Assembly: GCF_003255815.1 (NCBI RefSeq)
Contig: NC_037668.1
Location: 86,225,783 to 86,289,782, forward strand
DNA length: 64,000 nucleotides
Reading direction: 5' to 3'
From: Theropithecus gelada
Lineage: Eukaryota; Chordata; Mammalia; Primates; Cercopithecidae
Shown: in pieces, positions 31,270-41,540 of the stretch
How positions within the stretch are numbered: the stretch's first letter is position 1
How the letters are laid out: each line of letters opens with the position of its first letter
Notes under the pieces: generated by a model
Told to the model about the DNA's origin: nothing
Seen by the model: the letters and a program-made list of their open reading frames with translations, nothing else
The model's database searches: none
Translations under genes and position numbers: made by a program

Positions 31270-32085
31270 GAAGAAGAACTGGAAAGGCTGATTTTTAGGA
31301 GTTCTGTGGCGCCAGAAGTGTCCTGGGGCAGTGTAAAGTCAGGAGGCTCTGGGAAGCCCTCTTCTCCAGAGGAGTTTGAAGAAGCCTGCCAGCTACACTC
31401 AGGCTGCAGCTGTGACCTTGCTGGGCCCTGAGAGTGACAAGAACGGAGCCCATAATTATTAACCTTGCCACTTGTTTCTGTAGTTTATTGTGACAAGACA
31501 ATGCAATAAGGAGGGAGGTAATCAAAAAGCAATTTTGTAGCAGTAAGCTTAAAGTGACAAACCTTGCTTTTCCTAAATAAATCACTATTATTCCCATATG
31601 GCTCGGGACTGACAACTTGGGTTTCCTTAGTAACCAAGTACTTAGCTAAACCTGTGGCTCAGTGTGAGCGAGAGCAAGCTGCATCTGGAGAGAAGAACTA
31701 GTTGCCAAGTCTTTCCCAGAGGCCCCCTCACACCTCACAGGTGAACGCAGATGCCATTAGCATTCCTGGCTTTAACATTCTCCGTTTTCACTATTCTCTG
31801 GGGATCCCTGAGGTCTATGACACATAGTAATTTGTCATTTTGCAGAATCATTAATTTGGTTTTTGAAAACCATTTGTTTTGCTACTGACTGGATTTGGGA
31901 ACTCCACCATCCAGATCTCAGCATGGCTTTTGAGGTTTACAAGTTAATGCTTATGATGTGATTCCTTAAAATGTACCAAAAATGGCTTCTCTGTGAATCA
32001 CGGTCCTAAAAAAAGAAATCCAAGAGCTAATGCCGGTGATTGAAGGAAAGAAAAACCAATGAAGACTCGGAAAGCAAAGGCACTT
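31270..32085. other. Repeat-free block
   Basis: About 800 bases with no transposon recognised. AT-rich segments contain cataattattaacc, gtaatcaaaaagcaattttg and agaatcattaatttggtttt. It ends at the target duplication of the next Alu. Candidate conserved non-coding DNA. Confidence 0.42.
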
Positions 32086-32099
32086 AAAAAGAAAAAGTT

Positions 32100-32385
32100 C
32101 CTGTAATCCCAGCACTCTGGGAGGCTGAGGCGGACGGATCACGAGATCATGAGTTCAAGACCATCCTGGCCAACATGGTGAAACCCCGTGCCTACAAAAA
32201 ATACAAAAATTAGCTGGATGTGGTGGCACATGCCTGTAATCCCAGCTACTCGGGAGGCTGAGGCAGGAGAATTGCTTGAAGCCGGGAGGCGGAGGTTGCA
32301 GTGAGCCAAGAACGTGCCACTGCACTCCAGCCTGGCAACAGAGCGAGACTTCGTCTCAAAAAAAAAAAAAAAAAAGAAGAAGAAG
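32100..32385 (+). mobile_element. AluS-type element, slightly 5'-truncated
   Basis: Starts at cctgtaatcccagcactctg, missing about the first 20 bases. It has both arms and an A-rich tail with GAA units. The flanking duplication aaaaagaaaaagtt lies at 32086-32099 and 32386-32399. Confidence 0.94.
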
Positions 32386-32513
32386 AAAAAGAAAAAGTTT
32401 TGTAACAAAAATATATATTTTACACAGATATTTACAAATATCTAGATTTACGAAGGTTTTTGAATATATCCTTTGCAAGTATTAAGTATCTATGCTGTTG
32501 TTTAACAGTTAGC

Positions 32514-32566
32514 TCTTTTCTTCTTCCCTTTTTTTTTCTTTCCTTTCTTCCTTCCTCCCTTCTTTG
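32514..32566. repeat. Polypyrimidine tract
   Basis: ctcttttcttcttccctttt then ctttcttccttcctcccttc; a C/T-only run of over 45 bases. Confidence 0.85.
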
Positions 32567-32655
32567 GACACATTTGTTGATCACCCACCTGGTCTAAGCC
32601 ATGGGCTCTGCACAGAGAGGCCTGACACCCTTGCTGGGGAGACAAATGTGAACTG
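32566..32655 (-). mobile_element. L2 LINE 3' end (antisense)
   Basis: acatttgttgatcacccacc, ctaagccatgggctctgcac and gacacccttgctggggagac are antisense L2. Confidence 0.55.
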
Positions 32656-32869
32656 ATGAGTTATAACTCTAGGCTGAGAACTCAGAGGAAAGTGTGACCA
32701 CTTCAGGAGGATTTGACATGTGGGATTATGGGCCAATGGCCTGAGGACTGGTGTGAAGCTGACCAGGGCTTGAGCATAGATTTCCCAGAAGCTCTGGAGG
32801 GATGGGTTTGGAACAAATGTGTAAGGGCCTGGACTCCCCACTCATTGCCATGTCATGCCAAGAACACCA

Positions 32870-33280
32870 CCTCCAGGCTGTCCCTACTTCTCCTCGGTTC
32901 CCCAGGCTCCTCCTGTCTCAGGGTCTCTGCCTGGAATGCTCTCCATGCCCATCCTTTGCATGGCTGCTTTCTGGACACCCTACAGCTCTTGGTATGAATC
33001 TCTCTTTCTTAGGGATGGGAGGAACCCTACCCTAGACACTCCACCTAAAGTTCCTATTATTTTTCTTAATGGCATTTAACAAAAACGCATTTTAATTTTA
33101 CATCGTTTTCGGTGTACTTGTTACATCCGTCTTCTCTCCTAGACCCTAAGTTCCTCAAAATCAAAGAAAAAAATTGTTTGACTCATGATTGTATCGCCAG
33201 CACCTGACACAATGTCTCCTGACACATGGCTGATTCCTCCCAAATACTGGTTGAATGAAGGAATAAATGAGTCAAGACAT
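32870..33280 (+). mobile_element. L2 LINE 3' region
   Basis: gtctctgcctggaatgctct, ccatcctttgcatggctgct, tctcctagaccctaagttcc, cagcacctgacacaatgtct and tggttgaatgaaggaataaa are sense L2 in order. Confidence 0.85.
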
Positions 33281-33284
33281 CAAT

Positions 33285-33530
33285 TAGAGGTTACCTCTTC
33301 CACCAGGCCTACCTGCCGAGTCTGGAGCAGGGTCTCTTTGCTGTGGGTGTTTCCATAGTGCCTGTGCTTATCCGGTCATAGCACTTACTAATAATACAAA
33401 ACAGGGAGTATTCACTTGCCTGCTCTCACCCCTCCCCCTGCCCCAACCAACAGCTCCCTAAAGACCAGGACCACCTCGCTCTCTCCCATTCAGGGCCTGG
33501 CACAAATGCATCCCAAACTGACACTTTGCC
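33285..33530 (+). mobile_element. L2 LINE 3' UTR, second copy
   Basis: acctcttccaccaggcctac, gtgcctgtgcttatccggtc, atagcacttactaataatac and ggcctggcacaaatgcatcc resemble an L2 3' UTR subfamily. Confidence 0.6.
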
Positions 33531-34070
33531 CCAATAACAGGAGTGTTTTCCTGGAGGTAGGAGGAGGCTGGGCACTTTCTGTGAGCTCTAAATCATCCTT
33601 CCCCACTCATGGAGTCTACATAAACTGGGCTTCTTTTGGGGTTCCACAGCTAGAGTTCCTGCTCTGCGGGCCCTCCCCCCAGCTGCCTTCATGTGATGAC
33701 ATCAGGGAAGAGGGCTGGCCCCTCCTGCTGGCTGCCAGCTTTGCCTCAGCATCCTGTCTGCCTCCCAGGCATTCCTCTTTGCAAGCCGACTCATACAGTA
33801 CCCGGAGGCGAGTGCCTGTGCTCCCATGTGTGGATAATGAGGTTGTAGGCTGTGTGAGAAAGCAGAGCTTGAGCAGCCAAGAGGGGCCTCCCACACCCCC
33901 CCCCCTATTTCGTTCTCACCCAGGGCACCAGCCAGACTGTAGGGCTTCTCTCAAGAAGGTGGCAGGATTGCACATTTGGTGGGTACTTCACACAGGCAGT
34001 CTTAACTATCCCTCTTAACAAAAAGCCCTATGAGTAAACAGTAGGGAGGGTGAGAGGGTCAGAAGTGTGG
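33530..34070. other. Unique, moderately GC-rich stretch
   Basis: Includes gtgatgacatcagggaag (a TGACATCA ATF/AP-1-like site) and a C run near 33896-33904. The 200-aa open frame at 33416-34018 overlaps the upstream L2 and has no domain, so it is treated as chance. Confidence 0.45.
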
Positions 34071-34074
34071 GAAA

Positions 34075-34169
34075 GAGGAAGGTGGATAGGTTGTGATTCT
34101 AAATAATGTGGTCAGCGTAAGTCTCACTGAGAAGATGACATTTGAGAAGAGATTTCAAGAAGTGGGGGG
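34075..34169 (-). mobile_element. L2 LINE (antisense), left of the MLT1 insertion
   Basis: gaagatgacatttgagaaga and gatttcaagaagtggggg are antisense L2. The element resumes at 34645. Confidence 0.6.
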
Positions 34170-34405
34170 TGTCTTAGTTCATTTTGTGCTGCTATAACAG
34201 AATACCACAGACTGAGAAATTTATAATGAACAGGAATTTATTTGGCTCACGGTACTGGAGTATGGAAGTCCGAGAAGATGACACCAGCTTCTGGCAAGAG
34301 GCTTTGTGCTGCGTCATCCCATGGTAGAAGGCTGAAGGGCAAGAGAGTCCATGCATGAGAGAGACAGAGTGTGTATGTCTGTGTCTGTGTCTGTGTGTGT
34401 ATGTA

Positions 34406-34443
<38 letters not shown>

Positions 34444-34637
34444 GGCTGAACTGATTTTTTAAATCAGGAACCCATTCACACAATAACCCATTCCTGAAAG
34501 AATAGTATTAACTCGTTTATGAGGGCAGAGCACTCATGACCTAAAGACCTCTTAAAGGTCCAACCTCTCCACACTGTTGTATTGGGGATAAATTTTTTTA
34601 ACACATAAACTTTGGGGGACACATTCAAACCATAGCG
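34170..34637 (-). mobile_element. MaLR solo LTR (MLT1/MST-type, antisense) in L2
   Basis: tgtcttagttcattttgtgc, atttatttggctcacggtac, gcgtcatcccatggtagaag, aaagacctcttaaaggtcca and cacattcaaaccatagc give a complete LTR. A G-rich 5-bp flank on both sides fits an ERV target duplication. It contains the GT/GA microsatellite. Confidence 0.88.
34368..34443. repeat. (GT)n(GA)n compound microsatellite
   Basis: gtctgtgtctgtgtctgtgt, tatgtgtgtgtgtgtgtgag, then (GA)n. It expanded from the short GA tract that this LTR family normally carries. Confidence 0.92.
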
Positions 34638-34644
34638 GGGAGTT

Positions 34645-35485
34645 AACCACATGACTATCTGGAGGAAGAACTTTCTAGGCAGAAGGGAGAGGCAATGCAA
34701 ATGCTCCCAAGTGGGAGCTTCCTGGAGTTCTTGAAAAACAGCAAGGAGGTCAATGACGTAGGAGTAGAGTATGGGCAAGTAAAAAGAGAGGTGATATCAG
34801 AAAGAGAAATATAAGGGCACAGATCATGTAGGCTACTGAAGAACTTTGGCTTTGATTGAGTGAAATGGGGTCCATGTTTGGGTTTTGATCAGAAAAGTGA
34901 CATCTGACTTGCATTTCTAAAGGATCACTCTTACTACCGTGTTGAGAACAGACTTTAAGGGGCAAAGAAAGGCAGAATTAGCATAAGAGGCTATTGAAAT
35001 AATCCAAGCAAGAATAGCAAGGATGATGCCTGAGACGACAGTAATAGAAGTAGAGATAGTGAGAAGTAGTAGCTCTGTGAATGTAGTAGTGGCTCTCTGG
35101 ATATAAACAGTAGAGCCAACAGGATTTCCTGAGGGCTTGGATGTGGAACATGAGAGAAAGAAAAAACACAAGGATGATTTCATGTGAGAACAGCAGAGAA
35201 GTAGAAAGGATGAAGCTGCTTCCACTGAGATGGAGGAGGCTGCATATGGGGCAGATTTAGGAAGAAGGAAGATGGAGGATTTGTTTTTTACTTCTTGAGT
35301 TGGGGATATCTATGAGTCTTGGGTTTAAGAAAGAGATCTGAGTAGGAGACATAAATTTGGGATTTATCACCATATAGATGGCATTTAATGCTATTAGAAT
35401 GGATAGGTCACCAATATAGTGTGTGTAACGTTATAGGTGGAGAAAAGAACCAAAGTCCAGCCTGGTACACTGCAAAGTTAAGAGG
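34645..35485 (-). mobile_element. L2 LINE 3' UTR and ORF2 C-terminus (antisense)
   Basis: aactttctaggcagaaggga, cagatcatgtaggctactga, tctaaaggatcactcttact, gaggctattgaaataatcca and gatttatcaccatatagatg are antisense L2 in order. Frames are broken. Confidence 0.78.
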
Positions 35486-35534
35486 TTGCTTTGACATCCC
35501 AAAGATATGAGTCACATTTAGAAAATTAAATGAA

Positions 35535-35760
35535 GTCCATCCCCTGTATGCCCCAGCTCACTCACTTCCTTCTCAGTCAAACTTCTTGAAAAAATAACCT
35601 AATTTCACAGTCTCCACAGTCTCCCCACCCAGCAATCAAGCTTCAGCTCCAACCATTTTACCAAAACTTCTTCCTCCAAAGTCATCAAAGACTTCCAGTG
35701 AAGGAGCTTTAGTATCATTTGACATTGTTCCCTGAGCACTCCTATGTTCTCAAAACTCTC
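35535..35760 (+). mobile_element. L2 LINE ORF2 fragment (sense)
   Basis: cagtcaaacttcttgaaaaa, tcaaagacttccagtgaagg and agtatcatttgacattgttc match the L2 reverse-transcriptase region around the decayed FDT(V) motif. Confidence 0.6.
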
Positions 35761-35799
35761 ATTTCCAGAATGTAGGAAATAGCAGATGCCCTCAAGGAC

Positions 35800-36070
35800 T
35801 TGTATCTTTGAGAGTTAGGCCTTGTGGATTGCATTACTTGGGACCCCCTTACTGATTGACTTCAGATTGGGTTCATCCAATGGGAGATTGGTAGGCAGGA
35901 GGAGAGTAGTCAGGGTATTTTTTCTCTGCTTTTGTATATTTCCCCATATCTAGCAATGACTGCATCCTCCTCCCTCAGGATTCGGAACTCTAGTAGAACT
36001 TTTTTCTGTTCAGATTCTAGCCTTTCTGTCCCAGTCTCTATGACAGGCTTATCTTTCTCCTGTATACTCA
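35800..36070 (+). mobile_element. LTR-like repeat, unnamed family, copy 4
   Basis: gattgacttcagattgggtt, catccaatgggagattggta, ggcaggaggagagtagtcag and tgcatcctcctccctcagga look like the left part of the same family as 20480-20998. It interrupts an L2. Confidence 0.42.
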
Positions 36071-36079
36071 ATTGCTGAT

Positions 36080-36560
36080 GTTCCATTCTCTCTTCTTTTC
36101 TCACTCGATATGCCCTCCATGACCTTGTTTTTCCCCCATGGTCGTAGCTACCACTCATATCTTATGCATTATAGCTGTTTCCCACATTTTAACAGTGGAG
36201 TGGTAACCCGTGTGTTCAGGCACTCATCAGACACCTCCACTGGACGTCCCACAGACACCCCCAAGGATGATTTCATGTTCACCAGTAAACCGAGCTTCTG
36301 CCTCCACAAAGCTACTCCCTCCTCTTCCCCAGGGCCTGTTTCCTTTGCTCTGTCATCCCCTTGTCCTGGAATTCCCTCCTGCCTAGCCCCCTTCTTGTCT
36401 GCTTTCCTCTTCCCTGTCAGCCTTCTCCTAAAAGAGGAAGATAGTCCTTTTTTCTGTCACTATTACTGTGTTTTTGCTGCCTCCAGCCTTGTGCCCTGTC
36501 ACTGGGTGGAGAGTCTCTGTTATTTATGCCTCAGGCCTAACTCAGTTAAACTGTTCCATA
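36080..36560 (+). mobile_element. L2 LINE ORF2 and 3' region
   Basis: ccactggacgtcccacagac, caaggatgatttcatgttca and ggcctgtttcctttgctctg with tgtcctggaattccctcctg. The 152-aa frame at 36110-36568 is L2-derived text. Confidence 0.6.
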
Positions 36561-36839
36561 ATTTATAAGACAGCTAACCTTAGCACATCTGAGTTATTGA
36601 ACAAATATCGGAGAGAATTTAGATTTGGTTGCTGATGAGCAGAGAAACCACAGTCTGTGGTCTGGAAAGGGCCACCATGGGGTAGAGGATCAGACGGCTG
36701 CTGCTTCAGCTTCAGACTAGTCACGATCTTTCCTCCTGGCATAGAAGCCATCCCCAGCACCAGCCTGTTTAACTGAGGTCCTCACAATTTGCCCAGCCTC
36801 ACCTACTCTGTGGTGAAAAACACAGAAACTTTAAAATAC

Positions 36840-36982
36840 TACTGGTCAAGATTTGAAGTCATATCTTTATCTTGGCTGTGTGATCGCAGGCAAATCACTT
36901 CACTTCTCTGAATGTGTAGAAGGAGGCTAATAATATCTGCCCAGCCTCCTTCATTGAGGAAATGAAGTGGAGTGGCATGGAG
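36840..36982 (+). mobile_element. MIR SINE
   Basis: gatcgcaggcaaatcacttc, acttctctgaatgtgtagaa and ggaggctaataatatctgcc are sense MIR. Confidence 0.68.
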
Positions 36983-36983
36983 T

Positions 36984-37045
36984 GCCAAGAATTTTATAAG
37001 CATTATCTAATATAATTCTTACACCCAATTATTAGCTAGTTGTAC
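36984..37045 (-). mobile_element. MIR SINE fragment (antisense)
   Basis: agaattttataagcattatc and taatataattcttacaccca are the antisense MIR core, head to head with the previous copy. Confidence 0.5.
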
Positions 37046-37049
37046 CTAG

Positions 37050-37590
37050 AATACATCCATTGGAGCTTTGGAGGAGAGTGAAGAGAGATAAGGAAATATG
37101 CCTTATCCTATAGGATTCTATACAGGTATGTGGAAATGGGGAGCTTTCTCCAGCAGAGCAGCCAACTTCACCCAAGATTCCCAGTTGGAATAACCAGAAG
37201 TTCTGGTCACCATATTCATAGTGCATTGAATCTCTTAGCTCTTCAGTATCATTCCCCATCTCTCACTCCATTCCATGGAAATGAAGTTGGTTTCTTCTTA
37301 ATGGTCTCCCCTTGGCAAATGAATCACACTAATATCAGAGATTACAAAAACAAGTGGTTAACACCAACCCCTTTCCATTAAAGGTTCAGAAGCTCAAAAA
37401 AGAAGAAATACTAGGAAGATAAGAAAGAAAATAAACAATTAAGAATTTTTGTGTCCATCTGCTCAATGTAGTCAAATGCTGCTCCTCTAATATGGGACTC
37501 TAACATGACTTCTTGGATGTAGAGTATTTAAATAAGGAAGTGCAATGTCAGTGATGTTCACAGTTTCCATTTGGGTGAATGGTATTGCTA
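37050..37590. other. No feature recognised
   Basis: Mixed sequence; short opposed frames at 37032-37381 show nothing protein-like. Confidence 0.4.
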
Positions 37591-37599
37591 CCCCCACAT

Positions 37600-37872
37600 A
37601 CACCAGTCGGACCACAGGAAGCCTTTGAACCGCTTCTTCTCCTTCATCCCCACACTCAAGCAGTCACCAGTTCCTTTCCATTTGTCACCTGAACATTCCC
37701 TCTGTCCCACCACCTCCGGCCATATGTTTTCTCTCAGTCTCTGGGACCATGACAACAGCCCAGTCGCTGGGCCTGAAGCCACCCTCTGTGTAGATTTCAG
37801 ACCTATCTTTCTAAAACACACATGAGATCAGTTTTCTTCCCTGTTCAGAGCCTCTCTTATCTCATTACCACC
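37600..37872 (+). mobile_element. L2 LINE, left part split by MER5A
   Basis: acctatctttctaaaacaca, catgagatcagttttcttcc and gttcagagcctctcttatct match L2 ORF2 C-terminal DNA. Confidence 0.6.
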
Positions 37873-37874
37873 TC

Positions 37875-38055
37875 AGAGAATAGTTGTTAAACGTGAATGT
37901 GCCTAAGAGTCACCTGGAGAGCTGGTTAATGATTCAGATTCTCAGGCCTCACCCCGGGGAGTCTGAATCTCTGGGTCTTGGGAGAGGCCTGGGAACCTGC
38001 ATTTTTGACAAGTACCCTGCCCCCACTGGGCATTCTGATATATATAGTCTAAAGA
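37875..38055 (+). mobile_element. MER5A-type DNA transposon in L2
   Basis: agagtcacctggagagctgg, ttctcaggcctcaccccggg, agtctgaatctctgggtctt and gggaacctgcatttttgaca. It sits inside an L2 that resumes near 38195. Confidence 0.82.
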
Positions 38056-38194
38056 CGCATTTTAAGAAAAACTGCAAAAGAATGAACAGAAGAAGGGAGA
38101 GAAGAAAAGGAGGGAGAAGGCCGGACAGGAGGACTCAGTTCCAATCCATCAGAACGGCACGAAAGAGCCTCACCATCTGGCACCTGCCTGCGCC

Positions 38195-38460
38195 ACTTTC
38201 AAGATGCCATCTCTAACCATGCTGTGGAATATAGTGTCCCCTCACCGTCCCCCACCCTCTGTATCTGGTTTTGTTCTTCTCCACAGCACATATCACCACC
38301 TGAGACATTTGTGATTATTAACGTGCTTGCTTTCTGTCTTCCCCCATTCCAGTATAAGCTCTAATGCAAGCAAGAACTTAGATTTTACTTGCATATCCTC
38401 CATTACCTAGAACAGTGGCTGACACCTGGTAGAAAATACCTGTAAGTATTTGTGGGGGAT
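38195..38460 (+). mobile_element. L2 LINE 3' UTR after MER5A
   Basis: cacagcacatatcaccacct, cattccagtataagctctaa, acctagaacagtggctgaca and cctggtagaaaatacctgta are the L2 3' UTR. Confidence 0.78.
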
Positions 38461-38529
38461 ACAGCATTAAACAAGATACAAATGTTGTGGGCCCAGTCCT
38501 ACGCCAACACGTCCTTTGAGGAGTAGCAC

Positions 38530-38979
38530 TGCCCTTTCAGGTCACGTGACTCTGAGGACCCTCTCAGTGGCAGTTCTGAGCAGGGTGAGCACATAGCCAA
38601 GGCCCAGCCATTCGCAGTAGCCCATCTCCATGTCCTCGGTGGAGACAGTTCTGTGGGTGGGCATTTGACTCATGCAGGGCGATCACACCTTTCCAGCAGC
38701 TGTGAGGTGTGGACCTGGAGATGCCAGTGACCGTGTTCCCTCTACATGTGCAGTATTAGCAGAGGAGGCCAAGTAAACCTCAGAGATGAGGAGAGAGAAA
38801 GAACCTGACTGTGTGGAGGCCCCGTCCTCTCCCTGAGGCCCTGGTGGCTGCAGTCCGTCTGTCCTTCCATTCTGAGGCGCACTCACACCCTTTCCAGCTA
38901 CCCAAGCCATCTCACTCTTTTCGCTTCAGCTAGTTTGAGTTTTCTGTCATTTGCATATGACAGAATTCTGCCTAATACA
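38530..38979 (+). mobile_element. MLT1-type solo LTR (sense)
   Basis: aagccatctcactcttttcg, cagctagtttgagttttctg and cagaattctgcctaataca form the MLT1 3' end. The left part is diverged. It contains a perfect octamer ATTTGCAT at 38949-38956. Confidence 0.7.
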
Positions 38980-38984
38980 TGGGG

Positions 38985-39010
38985 ACTAATTACATACATA
39001 ATTAATTACA
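38985..39010. promoter_or_regulatory. Overlapping TAATTA sites
   Basis: TAATTA at 38988-38993, 38999-39004 and 39003-39008, just beyond the MLT1 end. Motif-based suggestion only. Confidence 0.3.
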
Positions 39011-39084
39011 ATTTGCTATGAAGTCGCAGGCAGGAAAGTGTAGGCTGCATTGAGAACAAATAATAGATGGGCCTAATCGAGTCT

Positions 39085-39262
39085 TGAGGGTCAGACTGCT
39101 TCTCTGGGGAAATGGCATTTAGGTGTGATGGAAAGGATGAGAGGAGTTAGCCAGATGAAATGGGTGAGAGAGGGTTCCAGGCAGTGGTGCAGCAGGTACG
39201 AAGGGCCTCAGGTAGGAAGGAGACAGCTGGGATCATTCAGTGAACTAAAAGAAGGCCAGGGT
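39085..39262 (-). mobile_element. L2 LINE (antisense)
   Basis: gcttctctggggaaatggca, agggttccaggcagtggtgc and gtacgaagggcctcaggtag are antisense L2. Confidence 0.7.
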
Positions 39263-39269
39263 GTTGGGC

Positions 39270-39865
39270 ACTATTGGTTTCCTTGACTGCACCCCTGCCC
39301 TCATGCTCTGGGATCCCTCCTGCTTATGTGTTCGCTGCTAGCAGCTCACTTACTTCTGTGACCTTCAGAGGCTTGCCCGACACTGGAGACACCACACGTG
39401 TACAGAGAGCCAGCAGTGCCTGGACATTCACATGCTCCTCGGGTCTCCAGCGCCAGTATCTGGCTAGTGTGAAAAAACACAGGACAAATTCTGGGATGTT
39501 AGTTCTACACCAGAGCTTCCTGCTGGATTAAGTTGAATCTGAAACTCCACCTAAATCACCCTCTGACTTGGCGTCTTCCTGTTCTTTCTCCTGCTTCTGT
39601 TGCTTTCTCCTGAGAATACTTGGAGCAGAAACCACTTGCATTTGAATCCGTGGCTTTGAGTCCAGTTTGGAAGAACTGGACCTAAGACAGTCACTGTGGG
39701 CGAGGCAGCACGACGTAGGGAGGGTGGCATGAGGTGGGACTGCGAGGGGGTCGGGGCCAGGGCCTGGGAGCTAACAGGTTCTGTATAGGATTCAGGTCTA
39801 TATCCCAAGCAGCAGAGTTACCGTTCCCCACCCACCCACCCAACATCGTAGCCTCACCATGCTTT
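39270..39865. other. Unassigned sequence
   Basis: No gene or repeat that I can support. The frames at 39274-39531 and 39551-39879 carry no domain features. Confidence 0.4.
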
Positions 39866-39869
39866 TCAA

Positions 39870-40290
39870 CATTTCTCAAACTGTCCTTTCACTACCCAGT
39901 TATCATCTTGGGCCCAGGATATTTCCTTTGTCTGGAAAGCTCTCTCCCACCTCTCTGCTCAGTTAACTGATGTATCCCACATAACTCACTTCAAGTATCA
40001 CCTCCTCCAGGAAGTCTTTCATGACTTCCACTGGTCACCACCCCCAGGGCTGGGCTGGATACTGCTTCTCTATGCTCCTCAGTATCTTCTTTTTAGTTTC
40101 CTCACCCACCCCCCTTCAATAAAGAAACATTTATTGGAGGAATATGCTCAAACTTTTTATTATAGATGGGGTACATAATAAAAAAAGTTTAGCAACCTCA
40201 ATCCTAGATTCTGGAGCTTCCTGAGAACAGAGATTGTCTTAGTCCACTCTTTATTCCTTCAAGTGTTATTCAGTGCCTGGTAAAAACCAG
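39870..40290 (+). mobile_element. L2 LINE 3' region with an AT-rich interruption
   Basis: tatttcctttgtctggaaag, cctcctccaggaagtctttc and tggagcttcctgagaacaga with ttattcagtgcctggtaaaa are sense L2. The segment 40115-40200 (tttattatagatggggtaca) is not L2. Confidence 0.62.
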
Positions 40291-40297
40291 AAATTGC

Positions 40298-40515
40298 CTA
40301 CTCACTTACTCTGTGCAAGACCACTGCCCCCAGCATTGTATATGCTATTTATCTATGCAATCCTGTGAGGAAAGTAGGTATCACGCCCATTTTACAAGTA
40401 AGACAAAGGAGGCACCGAGGGACTGAATAATCTGTCCAGGACCACATAGCTAGTAAGCGACAGAGAAAGATTCAAACTCAGGCAGTGTTGACTCCAGAAT
40501 GTGGATTCTTACACA
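40298..40515 (-). mobile_element. MIR SINE (antisense), near full length
   Basis: cactgcccccagcattgtat, cccattttacaagtaagaca, aaggaggcaccgagggactg, agctagtaagcgacagagaa and ctcaggcagtgttgactcca. Confidence 0.88.
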
Positions 40516-40519
40516 GTAT

Positions 40520-41000
40520 GTTGAGGCCAGTCTGTAGAAAGCATCCAAAAGAGCTGGGGGTGATTATGACGATCACTATCGTTAGAAGATCTGTATTTTC
40601 AGCCTCATTAACCCACTTTTCATCTCCTGCCTGCTTTTTCTCATATTTTGTAACAGCCCTTGGAAGCTTCTGCCAGTCCAGCATGACTTCACAATGGAGC
40701 AGTGACTGTGGTGAGATTCCTGCCTATCTCTACGTGGCCACCTGGGAGATCCTCGTCTTCCTGACAAGATTTTAGGGAGGACTAGACACCTTGATGAAAT
40801 TGTGGAACCCCTGCAAGAGACCCATCCAACCATATTTACAAATCCTGCCTGCAGCAGAAGTGGGAGGAGAAGAGAATTTCCTGGGAAGATTTCCAAGATG
40901 CTTCCAGTTGAAATCTGAAGGCCATGAGACAGACTTTCATGCCGGGCTTTACCTTCTGCCTGTCTCCGCAGGTTACACACTGCTTGGGGTCTGTGTTCTC
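40520..41000. other. No feature recognised
   Basis: No supportable gene. The overlapping frames at 40485-40980 on both strands are low-complexity coincidences. Confidence 0.4.
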
Positions 41001-41004
41001 ATTT

Positions 41005-41230
41005 ATTCGGCACTCGCCAGAACCTACTACGTGCTGGGCACTGGGCTAGACGCTGAGCTTACAGAGATGCCTAGCTCATAGCTTAAAGGAATAGTTCAAC
41101 AAGCAGGAGGGCCATATTAATAACCTGAAGCAAATGCTATGGCTGAGATTGCAGGAGCACAAGAGGAGGGACCCTTGACCCAGACTGGGTGTATTGAGGA
41201 GAACCTCCTGGCCAAGGCAAAAACGGAAGG
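41005..41230 (-). mobile_element. L2 LINE 3' end (antisense)
   Basis: acctactacgtgctgggcac, tgggctagacgctgagctta and agaacctcctggccaaggca match antisense L2; the middle is weak. Confidence 0.55.
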
Positions 41231-41239
41231 AGCTTTGAA

Positions 41240-41405
41240 AGCGAATTTGTGTTTGGATCTTGACATTTTCCTTACAACTGCATGTCTTCGGGAGAAGTAT
41301 TTAACCTCTCTGAGCTCGGATGGTCTTATTTGTATAATGGTAGTGATAGTATGTACAGTACGGACTTAATGAGGTAGTTAATGAAATAAGTGTTTATCAG
41401 ACACA
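41240..41405 (+). mobile_element. MIR SINE
   Basis: gtatttaacctctctgagct, cggatggtcttatttgtata and tgaggtagttaatgaaataa are sense MIR. Confidence 0.7.
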
Positions 41406-41407
41406 TA

Positions 41408-41540
41408 GCTAATATTTGTTGAATTCTCACCAAGTGGCAGGCATTGTTCTTTGCATTTTAAGCCATTTAGCCCTAACAACTCTGTGATATAAGAACTATT
41501 ATTATCATCGTTTTATAGATGAGAAAGCTGAGGCACTGTC
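41408..41540 (-). mobile_element. MIR SINE (antisense), left half of a split copy
   Basis: tttgttgaattctcaccaag, gcattttaagccatttagcc, ttattatcatcgttttatag and atgagaaagctgaggcactg. The other half is at 41998-42115. Confidence 0.82.

Noticed and set aside
33416..34018. 200-aa open frame on the plus strand, the longest in the window
   Set aside because: It begins in an L2 3' UTR, has proline/serine-rich low-information sequence with no domain, and is opposed by an antisense frame. The GC-rich composition explains the lack of stops.
36110..36568. 152-aa open frame
   Set aside because: The DNA is L2 ORF2/3' UTR text. The frame does not preserve reverse-transcriptase motifs.
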